NCBI GenBank assembly: GCA_002239045.1 | Contig: MPNN01000001.1 | Coordinates: 1 to 64,000, forward strand | Origin: SAR202 cluster bacterium bin127 | GTDB taxonomy: Bacteria; Chloroflexota; Dehalococcoidia; Lucifugimonadales; Lucifugimonadaceae | DNA: 64,000 bases | Direction: 5' to 3' | Part shown: positions 44,777 through 57,028 of the stretch, piece by piece | Layout: the number at the start of each line of letters is the position of its first letter | Numbering within the stretch: position 1 is the stretch's first letter | Notes under the pieces: generated by a model | The model's database searches: none | Told to the model about the DNA's origin: nothing | Seen by the model: the letters and a program-made list of their open reading frames with translations, nothing else | Program-made: the position numbers and the translations under genes

Positions 44777-44960
44777 TGTCATATATTGATGGAATTCGCC
44801 CCTCTTTCAAGTTTGAACGCGTCGGAATTCATCGTGTCGAGAATTGGGAAAGGTTAGAATCTTGGCTAGTTCAAACTCCGTTTTCGCGCGCCATACGCAG
44901 AGTGAATCTTCAGCCCGCGAAACGGACCCAATCGATGAATCTCTTTAAGGTGAAATCGGC

Positions 44961-47426
<2,466 letters not shown>

Positions 47427-47552
47427 CGCCTGCACGCGGCGCGGAAGCATAGGCGCACCGCATCAAGTTACATCCAACGAAACGTCCATGAACTGCCTAA
47501 CGGCAGGTTGCGTCTTCGTCCCTTAAATTCGCATGCAGTTCTGAGCGCTTAA

Positions 47553-49757
47553 ATGTTAGCCAAGTCAGGCCGTTGGATATTCCGATACCGATATCTAGTA
47601 GTTGCCACTTGGGTATTGTGCCTGCTGGCTATGTTGCCAGTCGCAACACGAGTGCAGGACAAACTGTTACCCGGCGGTTTTTCCAGTGAAGAGTACCTGT
47701 CGTACAAAGCGCAAAAACTCATTACCGAGCGCTTTGACCTCAGTCCAATCTCCCTACTTTTCATAATCCACCATCAAAGCGCGGCACCGTATTCGCCTGA
47801 ATTCGATCATCAAGCCCGAAGACTTATCGGGCAGATCGAATCGCATCCCAATGTTGCGAGCGTGCGATCTTATCTCACCGAACCGGGATGGCTATCCGAA
47901 GACGGTGACATGGCGTTGATCGAAGCCGGACTGGATCTGGAGATCGAAGACTCGCTCGTGGTTTTGGACGATATCTCCGGGCGAATCGATCAGGTCGATC
48001 TCAACGTGGTGATGACTGGTGCGCCGCCACTGTACCGCGACATCATATTCGCGAGTGGCGAAGACTTCCGTCGGGGTGAGTTGGTAGCATTTCCCCTCGC
48101 GGTGATCGCTTTGCTACTAGTTTTCGGCACTGTCGCTGCCGCGGTGATGCCAGCAGCCGTAGGTGGCGTCGCGGTGGCGGTAGGACTTGGCATCGTGTAT
48201 TACGTCGCCGATTTTCGCGACATGTCGGTTCTTTCGTTCAACATCATCACCCTTCTGGGCATCGGCATGGGCATCGACTACTCACTCTTCTACGTCAATC
48301 GATTCAAGGAAGAGTTGGCGAACGGTCTTTCTGTCGCTGACGCCATCGCGAAGACTCACGAGCGAGCCGGAACCGCCATTCTCTTCTCCGGCGTAACCAG
48401 CGTGATCGGTCTGGCATCATTGCTGCTCTTCGATCTAACGGTCTTGGATTCGATCGGCATCGGCGCCATCATTGTGATTGCAATCGCACTCCTATCGGCG
48501 CAGACGTTGATGCCCGCGGTTCTTAGCATCGTTGGGCACCGGATCAACTGGTTTCCGGTGCTTGGTTCTAGGCGATGGAGCGACGGAATGTGGTTACGTA
48601 TGGCGGACGGAGTCATGCGGCATCCGTTGCTATTCTTGATCCCGACGGTCGTGTTGTTGGTTGCGCTCGCGGTCCCGTTCAAAGACATCCGCCCAGGCAC
48701 CGTCGACGCCACCATCTTGCCCAAGAGGTACGAATCGCGCCAAGGATACGACCTGCTTCTGGAACAGTTCGGATGGGACATATCTACCGAATTAACGGTC
48801 GCGTACACGTTTGAAGGTGACCCATTCTCGGAAGATAACCTAACCGCGCTCTATGCATTTGGTCAGGCACTCGAAAACATCCCGACGGTGGAACGAGTTT
48901 CGAGCATCGTCAACTTGAGGCCGACCCTCGGAGTATCCGAATACCGTGAGCTGTACACGCATCCCGAGGCGATCTACGATGCTGCAACGCTTCGACTCGT
49001 GAACGACAGCGTCCGCCAGGGGGTCGCTCTGTTCTACGTCAGTAGTGATGTCCATCCCTTCACAGCCGAAGCCCAAGCGTTGGTGGGTGAAATCCGCGCT
49101 TTCGGTTCACTCGACCATTCGAACGTCCACATCGACGGTGGCGCTGCACACGCCAACGACTTGATCAAATCCCTCTACGGTCGGTTTCCGATCGTCGCCG
49201 CCTTGGTGATCATGCTGACATTCGTATCTCTGATGATCCTCTTCAGGTCGATCGTCATACCCCTCAAAGCCGTTGCGCTGAATGTATTGAGCATCCTGGC
49301 AAGTTTCGGTGCTCTGGTGTGGATTTTCCAACAAGGAAATCTCAGCGGTGTGTTGAACTTTGAACCTCTAGGTGTCATTGATGCCACCACGCCAATCGTG
49401 CTGTTCGCAATACTTTTTGGTTTAAGCATGGACTACGAGATTTTCCTTTTGTCGAGGATTCGAGAGGCATACAACGATACCGGGAGCAACCGGGACAGCG
49501 TGAAGCTGGGACTGCAACGAAGCGGCACAATCATTACGGGCGCAGGGTTGATCTTGATCGTTGTTGGCGCGAGTTTCGTGCTCGCCGAAGTCGTAAGCGT
49601 CAAAATGGTCGGCTTCGGTTTGGCGTTGGCGGTCTTCATCGACGTGACCATTGTTCGGATTCTGATCGCGCCGGCACTTATGCGACTGTTCGGCCGCTGG
49701 AACTGGTGGTTGCCGCACTGGATCGATCGACGATTGCCGAGGCTAACCGCGGAATGA
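47553..49757 (+). CDS. MMPL/RND family membrane transporter
   Basis: 734 residues with the 12-helix RND plan in two halves, each with a large extracytoplasmic loop. The Asp-Tyr pairs that carry protons in MMPL proteins are present in helix 4 (GIGMGIDYSLFYVNRFKEEL) and helix 10 (LFGLSMDYEIFLLSRIREAY). Members export lipids or drugs, or transport hopanoids; the cargo here is unknown. ATG at 47553. Its stop overlaps the start of the next lipoprotein gene (ATGA), so the two products probably work together. Confidence 0.92.
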   Translation: MLAKSGRWIFRYRYLVVATWVLCLLAMLPVATRVQDKLLPGGFSSEEYLSYKAQKLITERFDLSPISLLFIIHHQSAAPYSPEFDHQARRLIGQIESHPNVASVRSYLTEPGWLSEDGDMALIEAGLDLEIEDSLVVLDDISGRIDQVDLNVVMTGAPPLYRDIIFASGEDFRRGELVAFPLAVIALLLVFGTVAAAVMPAAVGGVAVAVGLGIVYYVADFRDMSVLSFNIITLLGIGMGIDYSLFYVNRFKEELANGLSVADAIAKTHERAGTAILFSGVTSVIGLASLLLFDLTVLDSIGIGAIIVIAIALLSAQTLMPAVLSIVGHRINWFPVLGSRRWSDGMWLRMADGVMRHPLLFLIPTVVLLVALAVPFKDIRPGTVDATILPKRYESRQGYDLLLEQFGWDISTELTVAYTFEGDPFSEDNLTALYAFGQALENIPTVERVSSIVNLRPTLGVSEYRELYTHPEAIYDAATLRLVNDSVRQGVALFYVSSDVHPFTAEAQALVGEIRAFGSLDHSNVHIDGGAAHANDLIKSLYGRFPIVAALVIMLTFVSLMILFRSIVIPLKAVALNVLSILASFGALVWIFQQGNLSGVLNFEPLGVIDATTPIVLFAILFGLSMDYEIFLLSRIREAYNDTGSNRDSVKLGLQRSGTIITGAGLILIVVGASFVLAEVVSVKMVGFGLALAVFIDVTIVRILIAPALMRLFGRWNWWLPHWIDRRLPRLTAE

Positions 49758-50887
49758 AATCGATGGTTCGCAAAACACCGGTGATTTTGATCACGCTGCT
49801 CGTTCTGGCAGTCACGGCCTGCGCAGTTCAAATCGAATCCAAGGCGATACCGACACCAAACCCGCCCGAGCCGACACCGTCGCCGCGAATGTTGGTGCTG
49901 CCCGACGATGATGCATCGCATCAATCCCCGATCGAGTGGTGGTATTACAACGGACACCTGCAATCAGACGACGGAGATCAATACTCATTTCACTTCGTGA
50001 TCTTCCAAACGCAACGTGCCGATGAATACGAGACCTTCGAATTCGGACAGGCGGGCATCACCGACGTAACTTCTGCAAATCATCACGTCATCAGTTCACA
50101 GGGATTCGCCGCACTCGACTCAATGGAGAACGCGAAAACCGAAAACCTGCTCCGTTTGAATCTAGGCAATTTCGCTCTAGACATTGAATCCGATGGCTCC
50201 CACGTTTTCGACGCTCGAGACCTGCAATCCGGTACCGGAATCAAGCTACAAACGCTAGCACCCACATCCACGATGTTGCACGAAGGTGTCGGATGGATGG
50301 ATTGGCCGTTCGGTTGGACCTATTACTACACGTATCCCCGCATGACCGCAGAAGGGACATTAACGATCGAGAACCGTGAGATTGAGGTCTCCGGCGAGGT
50401 CTGGTTCGATCACCAATGGGGGGATTTCTTCGTAGTCGGTAAACCTGCCGGTTGGCAATGGTTCGCACTACATCTCGACGACGGACGATCGTTGATGATC
50501 GCGGAAGTCCGTGGAGCTGATGGGGAAGTGGTCTCCACGGACGGAACTTTGATTGAGCCTGGTTCTCCGCAAAAGGTGTTTGATGCAGCACGCGACGGTC
50601 TGCAGTTGGACGTGCTCGAGCACTGGACTAGCCCGCATACGGACGGCGAGTATCCATCGAGTTGGCGGCTGCGCGTCGAGAGTGTGGGAATCGATGTGCA
50701 ATTGGCACCTACCATCGCCGATCAAGAGATTCCTTCGATGCCGTACGGTAATCAAGCAGCCGCGTATTGGGAGGGCAGAGTCGACGTTTTCGACACCGCG
50801 ACTGGTCGCAACATCGGGACCGCATTCGCAGAACTCTCCGGTTACGTAGACCCCGATCCGCTGACTTGGAGAAATGTCACGCCATAG
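49754..50887 (+). CDS. AttH/CrtC-like lipocalin-fold lipoprotein
   Basis: 377 residues. Signal peptide with lipobox VTAC at residues about 20-23, then a Pro/Thr-rich spacer. The mature part has the CrtC/AttH (lipocalin_9) look: SPIEWWYYNGHLQSDDGD, GWTYYYTYPRMTAEGTL, EVWFDHQWGDFF, GWQWFALHLDDGRSLMIAEV. The frame opens earlier, but ATG at 49754 overlaps the MMPL stop and gives the signal peptide directly. Such proteins may carry or hydrate hydrophobic molecules; with the MMPL exporter next to it, lipid handling is a reasonable guess. Confidence 0.85.
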   Translation: MKSMVRKTPVILITLLVLAVTACAVQIESKAIPTPNPPEPTPSPRMLVLPDDDASHQSPIEWWYYNGHLQSDDGDQYSFHFVIFQTQRADEYETFEFGQAGITDVTSANHHVISSQGFAALDSMENAKTENLLRLNLGNFALDIESDGSHVFDARDLQSGTGIKLQTLAPTSTMLHEGVGWMDWPFGWTYYYTYPRMTAEGTLTIENREIEVSGEVWFDHQWGDFFVVGKPAGWQWFALHLDDGRSLMIAEVRGADGEVVSTDGTLIEPGSPQKVFDAARDGLQLDVLEHWTSPHTDGEYPSSWRLRVESVGIDVQLAPTIADQEIPSMPYGNQAAAYWEGRVDVFDTATGRNIGTAFAELSGYVDPDPLTWRNVTP

Positions 50888-50975
50888 GAGGGGAACTGAA
50901 ACCTGACAACGGGGAGTACGGTTTTCGAAATGACGAGTGACTATAATTCCGCGCAGGGGAGTGATTACCAGAAAA

Positions 50976-51464
50976 ATGGCGAATACCGAGGTAACAGCGG
51001 ATCTATTCCGGAACGCGTGGTCGAATTTCGCTACTGGCGTGACGGTGATTTCCACGCAAGAGGATGATGGCAGGGTACACGGAATGACCGCCAACAGCGT
51101 CACGAGCGTGTCTCTTGAACCACCTCTGGCGCTGATAACTATCGCGCACGAACGTAATTCCTACCCCCTTGTCAAGCGAAATGGTCGCTTCGGAATCAGT
51201 GTGTTGAATGCGCGACAGCAGGGCATCGCTCGCCACTACACGGTTCCGGCTGAGATTAGGGAGACTCTGACCGCGCCTGAATTTGAAGCGCTGGGCGAGT
51301 CTATGGTCGTCACCGATTCATTGGCTGCGATGGATTGCCGAGTCGTCGATTCCGTCGAAGCAGGCGACCACACAATCTTCATCGCTAAACTCGAGGCCAT
51401 TAGGATCAACGAAGGCGATCCACTGCTCTATTTCCGCAGCAGATTCGCCCTGATCGCGGACTGA
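50976..51464 (+). CDS. Flavin reductase-like domain protein
   Basis: 162 residues of the HpaC-type flavin reductase family, which reduces FMN or FAD with NAD(P)H, often for a partner monooxygenase. Motifs are NFATGVTVISTQ, GMTANSVTSVSLEPPLALIT (flavin binding), GRFGISVLNARQQGIA and VEAGDHTIFIAKLEAI. ATG at 50976 is preferred to the upstream frame start at 50937. No monooxygenase partner is adjacent. Confidence 0.88.
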   Translation: MANTEVTADLFRNAWSNFATGVTVISTQEDDGRVHGMTANSVTSVSLEPPLALITIAHERNSYPLVKRNGRFGISVLNARQQGIARHYTVPAEIRETLTAPEFEALGESMVVTDSLAAMDCRVVDSVEAGDHTIFIAKLEAIRINEGDPLLYFRSRFALIAD

Positions 51465-51565
51465 AGGCGTCAAGACGCGGCAATTCGAATTTGCCGCTGG
51501 GTCGATGTTGTAAAATCGTAGAGTTACTCCTTAATCGATTCGTCGTCCAACTGTGCCGAAAAGAC

Positions 51566-51886
51566 ATGTCTGACAACTACGCCATAGTCGCCACCGGTGG
51601 CAAACAATATCGGGTCCGCACCGGCGATCAGCTGGATGTGGAAAAATTGCCATACCCTGAGGGAGACACGATCACCCTTGATGATGTGTTGCTGGCCAGC
51701 GTCGACGGCGACGTCGAGGTTGGAACGCCCACTATCGACGGGGCTCAAGTGATCGCGAAGGTGCTTTCACACGGCAGAGAACGCAAGAAGACGGTCTTCA
51801 AATACAAGAACAAAACGCGCTACCGCATCAAGCGGGGCCACCGTCAATCCATCACGTCTTTAGAGATTACCGACATCGAGGTCTAA
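51566..51886 (+). CDS. rplU: 50S ribosomal protein L21
   Basis: Large-subunit protein, 106 residues, with [20 protein letters not shown] at the N-terminus and [20 protein letters not shown] near the end. ATG at 51566 is chosen although the frame is open from 51491. rpmA follows after 31 bp, the universal L21-L27 pair. Confidence 0.95.
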   Translation: MSDNYAIVATGGKQYRVRTGDQLDVEKLPYPEGDTITLDDVLLASVDGDVEVGTPTIDGAQVIAKVLSHGRERKKTVFKYKNKTRYRIKRGHRQSITSLEITDIEV

Positions 51887-51917
51887 TCGACCCGTCAAAC
51901 AACGCGGAGGCCACATC

Positions 51918-52178
51918 ATGGCACATAAGAAGGGTTCGGGAACATCCAGGAACGGCCGGGATAGCGCAGGCCGACGTTTGGGCGTAAAGGCATTCGGCGG
52001 CGAGACGGTTACGGCGGGCTCCATCCTAGTACGGCAACGCGGAACCCGATTCCATGCGGGTGCCAACGTCGGAATGGGACGCGACCACACACTCTACGCC
52101 ACTATTGACGGCACCGTCCGGTTCGACTTTGCCCGCCAAGACAAAAGACGAATTAACGTCGACCTGATCGAAGCATAG
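51918..52178 (+). CDS. rpmA: 50S ribosomal protein L27
   Basis: Large-subunit protein near the peptidyl-transferase centre. 86 residues, beginning [20 protein letters not shown] and continuing [20 protein letters not shown]. The N-terminus starts directly at the conserved Ala-His-Lys-Lys, without the Firmicutes-type cleaved extension. GGAGG lies about 10 nt before the ATG. Confidence 0.96.
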   Translation: MAHKKGSGTSRNGRDSAGRRLGVKAFGGETVTAGSILVRQRGTRFHAGANVGMGRDHTLYATIDGTVRFDFARQDKRRINVDLIEA

Positions 52179-52211
52179 ATTTCAAACGCCCAGTTGCGAG
52201 GACAACGCGAA

Positions 52212-52427
52212 ATGAAGACCGACATTCACCCGACCTATCACCCAGAAGCAAGGGTCATTTGCGCGTGCGGTGTCGAGGGCATGATCGTTGGCTCCACCAA
52301 CGAAGAGATCCGCGTCGAAGTATGCAGCTCCTGCCATCCATTCTGGACCGGTGAGCAACGCATCGTCGACACCGAGGGACGCGTCGAACGATTGATGCGT
52401 CGCTACGGTATGTCAGTTGCGGAATAG
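52212..52427 (+). CDS. rpmE: 50S ribosomal protein L31 (zinc-binding form)
   Basis: 71 residues: [20 protein letters not shown] and [20 protein letters not shown]. The cysteines of CAC and CSSC make this the zinc-containing C+ type. ATG at 52212 is preferred over 52194. Follows rpmA by 33 bp, extending the L21-L27 group. Confidence 0.95.
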   Translation: MKTDIHPTYHPEARVICACGVEGMIVGSTNEEIRVEVCSSCHPFWTGEQRIVDTEGRVERLMRRYGMSVAE

Positions 52428-52551
52428 TTGCTCCCAACGGCGTTGGCCGGCGCATAAACCAGCGACATTTGCGCCGATCGAAGAGTCCCTGGCCACAAGA
52501 TAGCGCGACGCCGATCCAAGGCTCCGATCAAATCGGGACGAACCGCGTGAG

Positions 52552-53490
52552 ATGTCCGACCTAGAAAAATCCAACATTCCAACTCGGATGTACGGCGGGC
52601 AGGCGATCATTGAAGGGGTGATGATACGCGGCGCTCGATCTTGCGCCGTCTCCGTGCGGCGCGCCGACGGTTCCATTCACCAAGAAAACATCCCGTTGTT
52701 GAGTTGGGCGAACGGGAAATTGCGCCGAGTACCCTTCGTGCGTGGAATCCTGGTTCTGATCGAAACCTTGGTGATTGGAATGCGTGCCTATACCATCGGC
52801 GCAAATCAGCAAATCAGAGATGCCGGGGATGATGACGATGCCGAGATCGGATCCTTGGGTATGGGCTTGATGACCGCGGTAGCCTTCGTGTTCGGTATCG
52901 CCTTGTTTTTCTTATTGCCCCTATTCATCTCACGACCATTCGAAGAGCAGTCAGATTTCGTCGCCAACGTCATTGAAGGCGGGGCGCGGTTAGTCATCTT
53001 CCTCGTCTACATCTGGGCAATCGGCCTGATGAAGGACATCAAGCGGATGTACGGCTACCACGGCGCTGAACACATGACGATTCACGCCTATGAGCGCGGC
53101 CTGCCCTTGATTCCCCGCGAGATCAGGAGATTCTCACCTGCTCACCCGCGCTGCGGCACATCATTCCTGTTAACCGTAGTTGTCGTATCGATCATCGCCT
53201 TCATGTTCATTCCGCGCGAGCAGCTGTGGATGCTCGTCGGATCTAGGATCGTCCTCATACCGCTGATCGCCGCGGTAAGCTACGAGTTCATCCGGTTCAC
53301 CGGCACTCACACTGGAAACGTGTTCGCCGATCTAGTTGGAAAACCGAATCTTTGGCTGCAGAAACTGACTACGGCACAACCCGATGATGAGATGATCGAG
53401 ATCGCCGTTTCCGCGATGCAGTCCGCCATCGCAACGGACGAACATGAGTTCGCTGCCCAACGCACTGTTAGCGCTGAGACGGGATCCTGA
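52552..53490 (+). CDS. DUF1385 membrane protein
   Basis: 312 residues of the DUF1385 family. Motifs: YGGQAIIEGVMIRGARSCAV, RVPFVRGILVLIETLVIGMR, YGYHGAEHMTIHAYERG and SPAHPRCGTSFLLTVVVVS; at least four hydrophobic helices. Function unknown; in many bacteria the gene lies beside rpmE and prfA, and here it follows rpmE by about 125 bp. The HGAEH and HPRCG motifs could bind metal. Convergent with the his cluster. Confidence 0.92.
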   Translation: MSDLEKSNIPTRMYGGQAIIEGVMIRGARSCAVSVRRADGSIHQENIPLLSWANGKLRRVPFVRGILVLIETLVIGMRAYTIGANQQIRDAGDDDDAEIGSLGMGLMTAVAFVFGIALFFLLPLFISRPFEEQSDFVANVIEGGARLVIFLVYIWAIGLMKDIKRMYGYHGAEHMTIHAYERGLPLIPREIRRFSPAHPRCGTSFLLTVVVVSIIAFMFIPREQLWMLVGSRIVLIPLIAAVSYEFIRFTGTHTGNVFADLVGKPNLWLQKLTTAQPDDEMIEIAVSAMQSAIATDEHEFAAQRTVSAETGS

Positions 53491-53521
53491 CCGGGAGTAT
53501 GCCCCGACCGAACCCGCCTCG

Positions 53522-54133
53522 TCAGCGTCTGCGTCGCGCCAGCTCCGCCCATACTTCGTCCATCGGGACACCGACCGACTCCAGTAACGTCACGCAGTTG
53601 TAGAACAGGTCAGCCATCTCCGGCGCAACTGAATCGCGACTTCCGTCGGCTGCCGCCAGTCCAGTTTCACCAGCTTCTTCGATGACCTTCTGAGCCACAC
53701 GCGATGTCCCCGATGCCAGTAGCTTTGCCGTGTAAGACCCCTCCGGCATGTTGACCGCGCGTTCATGGATAACCTCAGCCAATTCAATAAGAATGCCCGG
53801 TCCCACGCGTTGCGTCGATTCGCTATCAGCATCAACCGACTGGTGGAAGCAAGATTTTTGTCCGGTGTGACACGCCGCGCCGACCGGTTCCGCCAACACC
53901 ACCAACGCATCTCCATCACAATCCAGTTTGAGGTCGACAACGTTTAGGTAATCGCCCGAGGTAGATCCTTTTTCCCATAAAGTTTTGCGACTGCGACTGT
54001 AAAACCAGACGTGCGGACCCGTAATGGTGCGCATCAACGCCTCACGGTTCATGTGCGCGACCATCAGAACCTCTTGAGATCCCACGTCTTGAACTACCGC
54101 CGTTAGGAGGCCCCGGTCGTCGAATTGGATCAT
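53522..54133 (-). CDS. hisIE: Bifunctional phosphoribosyl-AMP cyclohydrolase / phosphoribosyl-ATP pyrophosphatase
   Basis: Steps 2 and 3 of histidine synthesis in one 203-residue chain. HisI domain (about 1-110): GLLTAVVQDVGSQEVLMVAH, SRSRKTLWEKGSTSGDYLNV, DCDGDALVVL and the zinc cysteines of GAACHTGQKSCF. HisE domain (about 118-203): GSYTAKLLASGTSRVAQKVIEEAGE. The frame is open far upstream, but ATG at 54133 gives the correct start 26 bp after hisF. Last gene of the minus-strand cluster. Confidence 0.94.
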   Translation of the reverse strand: MIQFDDRGLLTAVVQDVGSQEVLMVAHMNREALMRTITGPHVWFYSRSRKTLWEKGSTSGDYLNVVDLKLDCDGDALVVLAEPVGAACHTGQKSCFHQSVDADSESTQRVGPGILIELAEVIHERAVNMPEGSYTAKLLASGTSRVAQKVIEEAGETGLAAADGSRDSVAPEMADLFYNCVTLLESVGVPMDEVWAELARRRR

Positions 54134-54159
54134 TTCATGGTTCCCCGCATCGAGTCGGC

Positions 54160-54969
54160 TCAATGGATTAGCCGCATGGGCAACCCAGACTCGGCCATGT
54201 GAGATTTCACGTCTTGGATCCGCAATTCCCCGTAATGGAATAGGGAGGCCGCCAACACCGCGTCGGCTCCGCCGTCGGTAACCGCATTCACAAAGTGGTC
54301 CAACGTACCAGCCCCGCCACTTGCTATCAAAGGGATCGATACCTGTGATGAGATTGTTCGCAGCAAGTCGCAGTCGTATCCCGTTTTTTGCCCGTCGGCG
54401 TCCATGCTGGTCACGAGTAACTCGCCGGCTCCAAGTTCTGCGCCCATGCGCGCCCACTTGATGACATCGACTGCAGTCGCTCTCCTGCCGCCATGAGTGT
54501 AGACCTGCCACAACGCTTCGGCAATGTCACTGCCACCGTCTGATCTCTCGACCATTGCCGGTTTTTCAATCCTCTTGGCATCGATCGCCAAGACCACACA
54601 CTGCGATCCAAACTCTTCCGCGCACTCCTCGATCAGCATCGGGTTCGCCAAGGCGGCCGAGTTGACGCTCACTTTCTCAGCACCGGCCTCCAGCATGCGA
54701 CGCATGTCTTCGCGGGATCGTATCCCCCCACCCACAGTTAGCGGGATGAAGACTTCGGCAGACACGCGCTCGACGACGTCCACCATCGTGTTGCGGGCGT
54801 CCGACGAAGCAGTGATATCCAAGAAAACAAGCTCATCGGCACCTTCAGAATCGTAGAAGCGAGCGAGTTCCGCCGGATCACCAGCGTCTCGAATGTCGAC
54901 GAAACTGACGCCTTTTACTACTCTGCCCTGATCGACGTCTAGACAAGGAATGACGCGGGTTGTCAACAT
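54160..54969 (-). CDS. hisF: Imidazole glycerol phosphate synthase, cyclase subunit
   Basis: TIM barrel that, with HisH, closes the imidazole ring and releases AICAR. 269 residues: [20 protein letters not shown] with the catalytic Asp, [60 protein letters not shown] with the second catalytic Asp, and [15 protein letters not shown] at 54969 is chosen; the frame opens at 55089, inside the upstream methyltransferase gene. Confidence 0.95.
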   Translation of the reverse strand: MLTTRVIPCLDVDQGRVVKGVSFVDIRDAGDPAELARFYDSEGADELVFLDITASSDARNTMVDVVERVSAEVFIPLTVGGGIRSREDMRRMLEAGAEKVSVNSAALANPMLIEECAEEFGSQCVVLAIDAKRIEKPAMVERSDGGSDIAEALWQVYTHGGRRATAVDVIKWARMGAELGAGELLVTSMDADGQKTGYDCDLLRTISSQVSIPLIASGGAGTLDHFVNAVTDGGADAVLAASLFHYGELRIQDVKSHMAESGLPMRLIH

Positions 54970-54989
54970 GGTTGATCGTTGGGATGAGC

Positions 54990-55565
54990 CTAGTTCGAAG
55001 GAGCTCGGCGTTTGCGATAGACGTGCACGTAACGCTGGACACCTAACGTGCGGCGGGTGATCGGCGTCATATCGTTTTCCGACGCCCATCGATCAACCCG
55101 CGCAGCGTCGACACGCTTCGATTTCGCCGGACCGTTGTCACCTCGGGCATCAGTCGAGAACCAATCCGCGATTAACATCCAACCGCCGCCGGGCAACAAC
55201 CGCGCCACCGAAGAAAACAGCCGCGCCGGGCTAGTTGTCTGGTGTAAAGCGTCAATGACGACGATGCCGTCAGTGTCGATTTCAGTTCCCGTCAAGTCAT
55301 CATCATCGACAAGTGTTAAATCCACGTTGGTAAGGTGGACTCGCTTCACTTCGATAGCAAGTTGATCAAGGGTCTCTTGGTCGCTATCCAAGGCGATCAC
55401 GTTCCCGTCATAAACATATTTAGCGATCGGGATCGTGAGACCGTCGACATCGCCGCCCAAAACCGCGACGTGTTGCGACCGATGAATGGGCAACAGCGAG
55501 ATTATGGCGTGCGGATCGATCTGGTCGTTGAACGTGTGCCAGCTTGCAGTGGGTCTCGTGGTCAA
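54990..55565 (-). CDS. Class I SAM-dependent methyltransferase-like protein between hisA and hisF
   Basis: 191 residues with a Rossmann fold: [19 protein letters not shown] (motif I, Gly-rich), [20 protein letters not shown] (acidic end of beta 2), [34 protein letters not shown]. Target unknown. It is not a histidine enzyme and its place among his genes is unexplained. TTG at 55565 is the first in-frame start; the spacing of about 20-30 bp to both neighbours suggests co-transcription. Confidence 0.78.
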   Translation of the reverse strand: MTTRPTASWHTFNDQIDPHAIISLLPIHRSQHVAVLGGDVDGLTIPIAKYVYDGNVIALDSDQETLDQLAIEVKRVHLTNVDLTLVDDDDLTGTEIDTDGIVVIDALHQTTSPARLFSSVARLLPGGGWMLIADWFSTDARGDNGPAKSKRVDAARVDRWASENDMTPITRRTLGVQRYVHVYRKRRAPSN

Positions 55566-55592
55566 TGTGGTTCTCTCACGTCCGATTTGTAT

Positions 55593-56342
55593 TCAGCGTT
55601 GATTCGCTGATTGATTACTTGATTTTTGGACCGATTCGATGGCATCCGCCAAATTCAGGGAACCGGTGTATATCGCCATCCCGGTAATGGCACCAGCGGC
55701 ACCGATATCACACAGCCGCACGACATCTTCAACCGTCGCGATTCCGCCTGCAACCATAACTGGATATTCTATCCCGTTCACCACCGCGCTCACCGCATCG
55801 AAGTTCGGGTGGGACAACGTGCCGTCTCGAGCGGTGTCCGTGTAGATGAAGTTCCGGACCTCGCGGCGTTCGGACATTTCGACCAACAGATCCAAGGCAA
55901 GCAGCGACGTCTCGTTCAGCCAACCGCGAGTTCGCACGACGCCGTCTTCGGCGTCAACTGATACGCAGACGCGTTCTTCGCCGAACTCTTGCACGCTTGC
56001 CTGTACGGCGTCTGGATCTTCGACCGCTGTCGTGCCAAAGATGACCATATTCACACCGATCTGGAACACCGCGTCAGCGTCATCGACGCTCCGTATGCCG
56101 CCGCCCATCTGGATCGGCACATCGACCGACCGCGCGATGCGTGCCACGGTTTCGGCATTGATTCGTTGCCCATCTTTGGCACCATCGAGATCGATCACAT
56201 GCAAGCGTTGCGCACCCATGTCAACCCAACGGAGAGCGGCATCCACCGGGTCGTTGTCGAACACAGTCTCCTGCGCGTAATCGCCTTTGAAAAGGCGCGC
56301 GCATCGACCTCCTCGGATGTCTATAGCAGGGATTACTTGCAT
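55593..56342 (-). CDS. hisA: ProFAR isomerase (HisA)
   Basis: Amadori isomerase of histidine synthesis, TIM barrel, 249 residues. MQVIPAIDIRGGRCARLFKG carries the catalytic Asp, followed by LHVIDLDGAKDGQ, IQMGGGIRSVDDADAVFQIG, YTDTARDGTLSHPNFDAV with the second Asp, and VMVAGGIATVEDV. Not a PriA-type fusion with TrpF as far as can be told. ATG at 56342; the long upstream extension of the frame lies over hisH. Confidence 0.94.
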   Translation of the reverse strand: MQVIPAIDIRGGRCARLFKGDYAQETVFDNDPVDAALRWVDMGAQRLHVIDLDGAKDGQRINAETVARIARSVDVPIQMGGGIRSVDDADAVFQIGVNMVIFGTTAVEDPDAVQASVQEFGEERVCVSVDAEDGVVRTRGWLNETSLLALDLLVEMSERREVRNFIYTDTARDGTLSHPNFDAVSAVVNGIEYPVMVAGGIATVEDVVRLCDIGAAGAITGMAIYTGSLNLADAIESVQKSSNQSANQR

Positions 56343-56368
56343 CGACAATTCACGGACGCAGAACGTGC

Positions 56369-57028
56369 CTATGGCCTCCGTCGCGCATACGCCAAGAACT
56401 TGGAGTAGATCTCCAGACCCGACCGACCGCTCTTTTCTGGGTGGAACTGCGTGCCCACAACATTGTCGTGGACTACCGCCGCGCAGACTTCGATGCCGTG
56501 CGGAGAGGTGGCCGCGATGTCGGAGGCATCGTCGGCGACGCAGTGATACGAGTGCACGAAGTAGAAATACGTGCCTTGTTCTATGCCCGAGAACACGGGA
56601 TGCCTTGTTACCAAGTCGTCGCGGAAACGTACTTTGTTCCAACCCATGTGTGGAACCTTCAACCGGCGACCATTTGAGTTGGCAGCGACGCTTGGGAAAC
56701 GAACCACGCGCCCGCGCAACACGCCAAGACCCGGTAGTTCGCCCTCTTCGGAGCTTTCGAATAGGATCTGCATCCCCAAACACACGCACAGCAACGGCCT
56801 ACCTGACGATGCGAAGTCCCGAATGGTCTCAATCAATTCGCGGTCGACAAGTTGCTGCATCACTGCGTCGTTCGCGCCGACGCCGGGCAGTATCGCCGCA
56901 TCAGCCGAAGATATCTCGTCGGCCGAGGTTGTGACTATCGGATCACCACCAACTATCCGAACCGCCTTTTCGACGCTGTGGATGTTTGCAGCTCCAGTGT
57001 TGATAATTGCCAGGCGAAATTCGGTCAA
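56369..57028 (-). CDS. hisH: Imidazole glycerol phosphate synthase, glutamine amidotransferase subunit
   Basis: Supplies ammonia to HisF. 219 residues with the intact class I triad: nucleophile Cys in LLCVCLGMQILFESSEEG, His and Glu in VVGTQFHPEKSGRSGLEIYS, plus VPHMGWNKV typical of HisH. Start TTG at 57028 overlaps the stop of the adenosyltransferase gene by 4 bp (57025-57028), implying translational coupling. Confidence 0.94.
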   Translation of the reverse strand: MTEFRLAIINTGAANIHSVEKAVRIVGGDPIVTTSADEISSADAAILPGVGANDAVMQQLVDRELIETIRDFASSGRPLLCVCLGMQILFESSEEGELPGLGVLRGRVVRFPSVAANSNGRRLKVPHMGWNKVRFRDDLVTRHPVFSGIEQGTYFYFVHSYHCVADDASDIAATSPHGIEVCAAVVHDNVVGTQFHPEKSGRSGLEIYSKFLAYARRRP

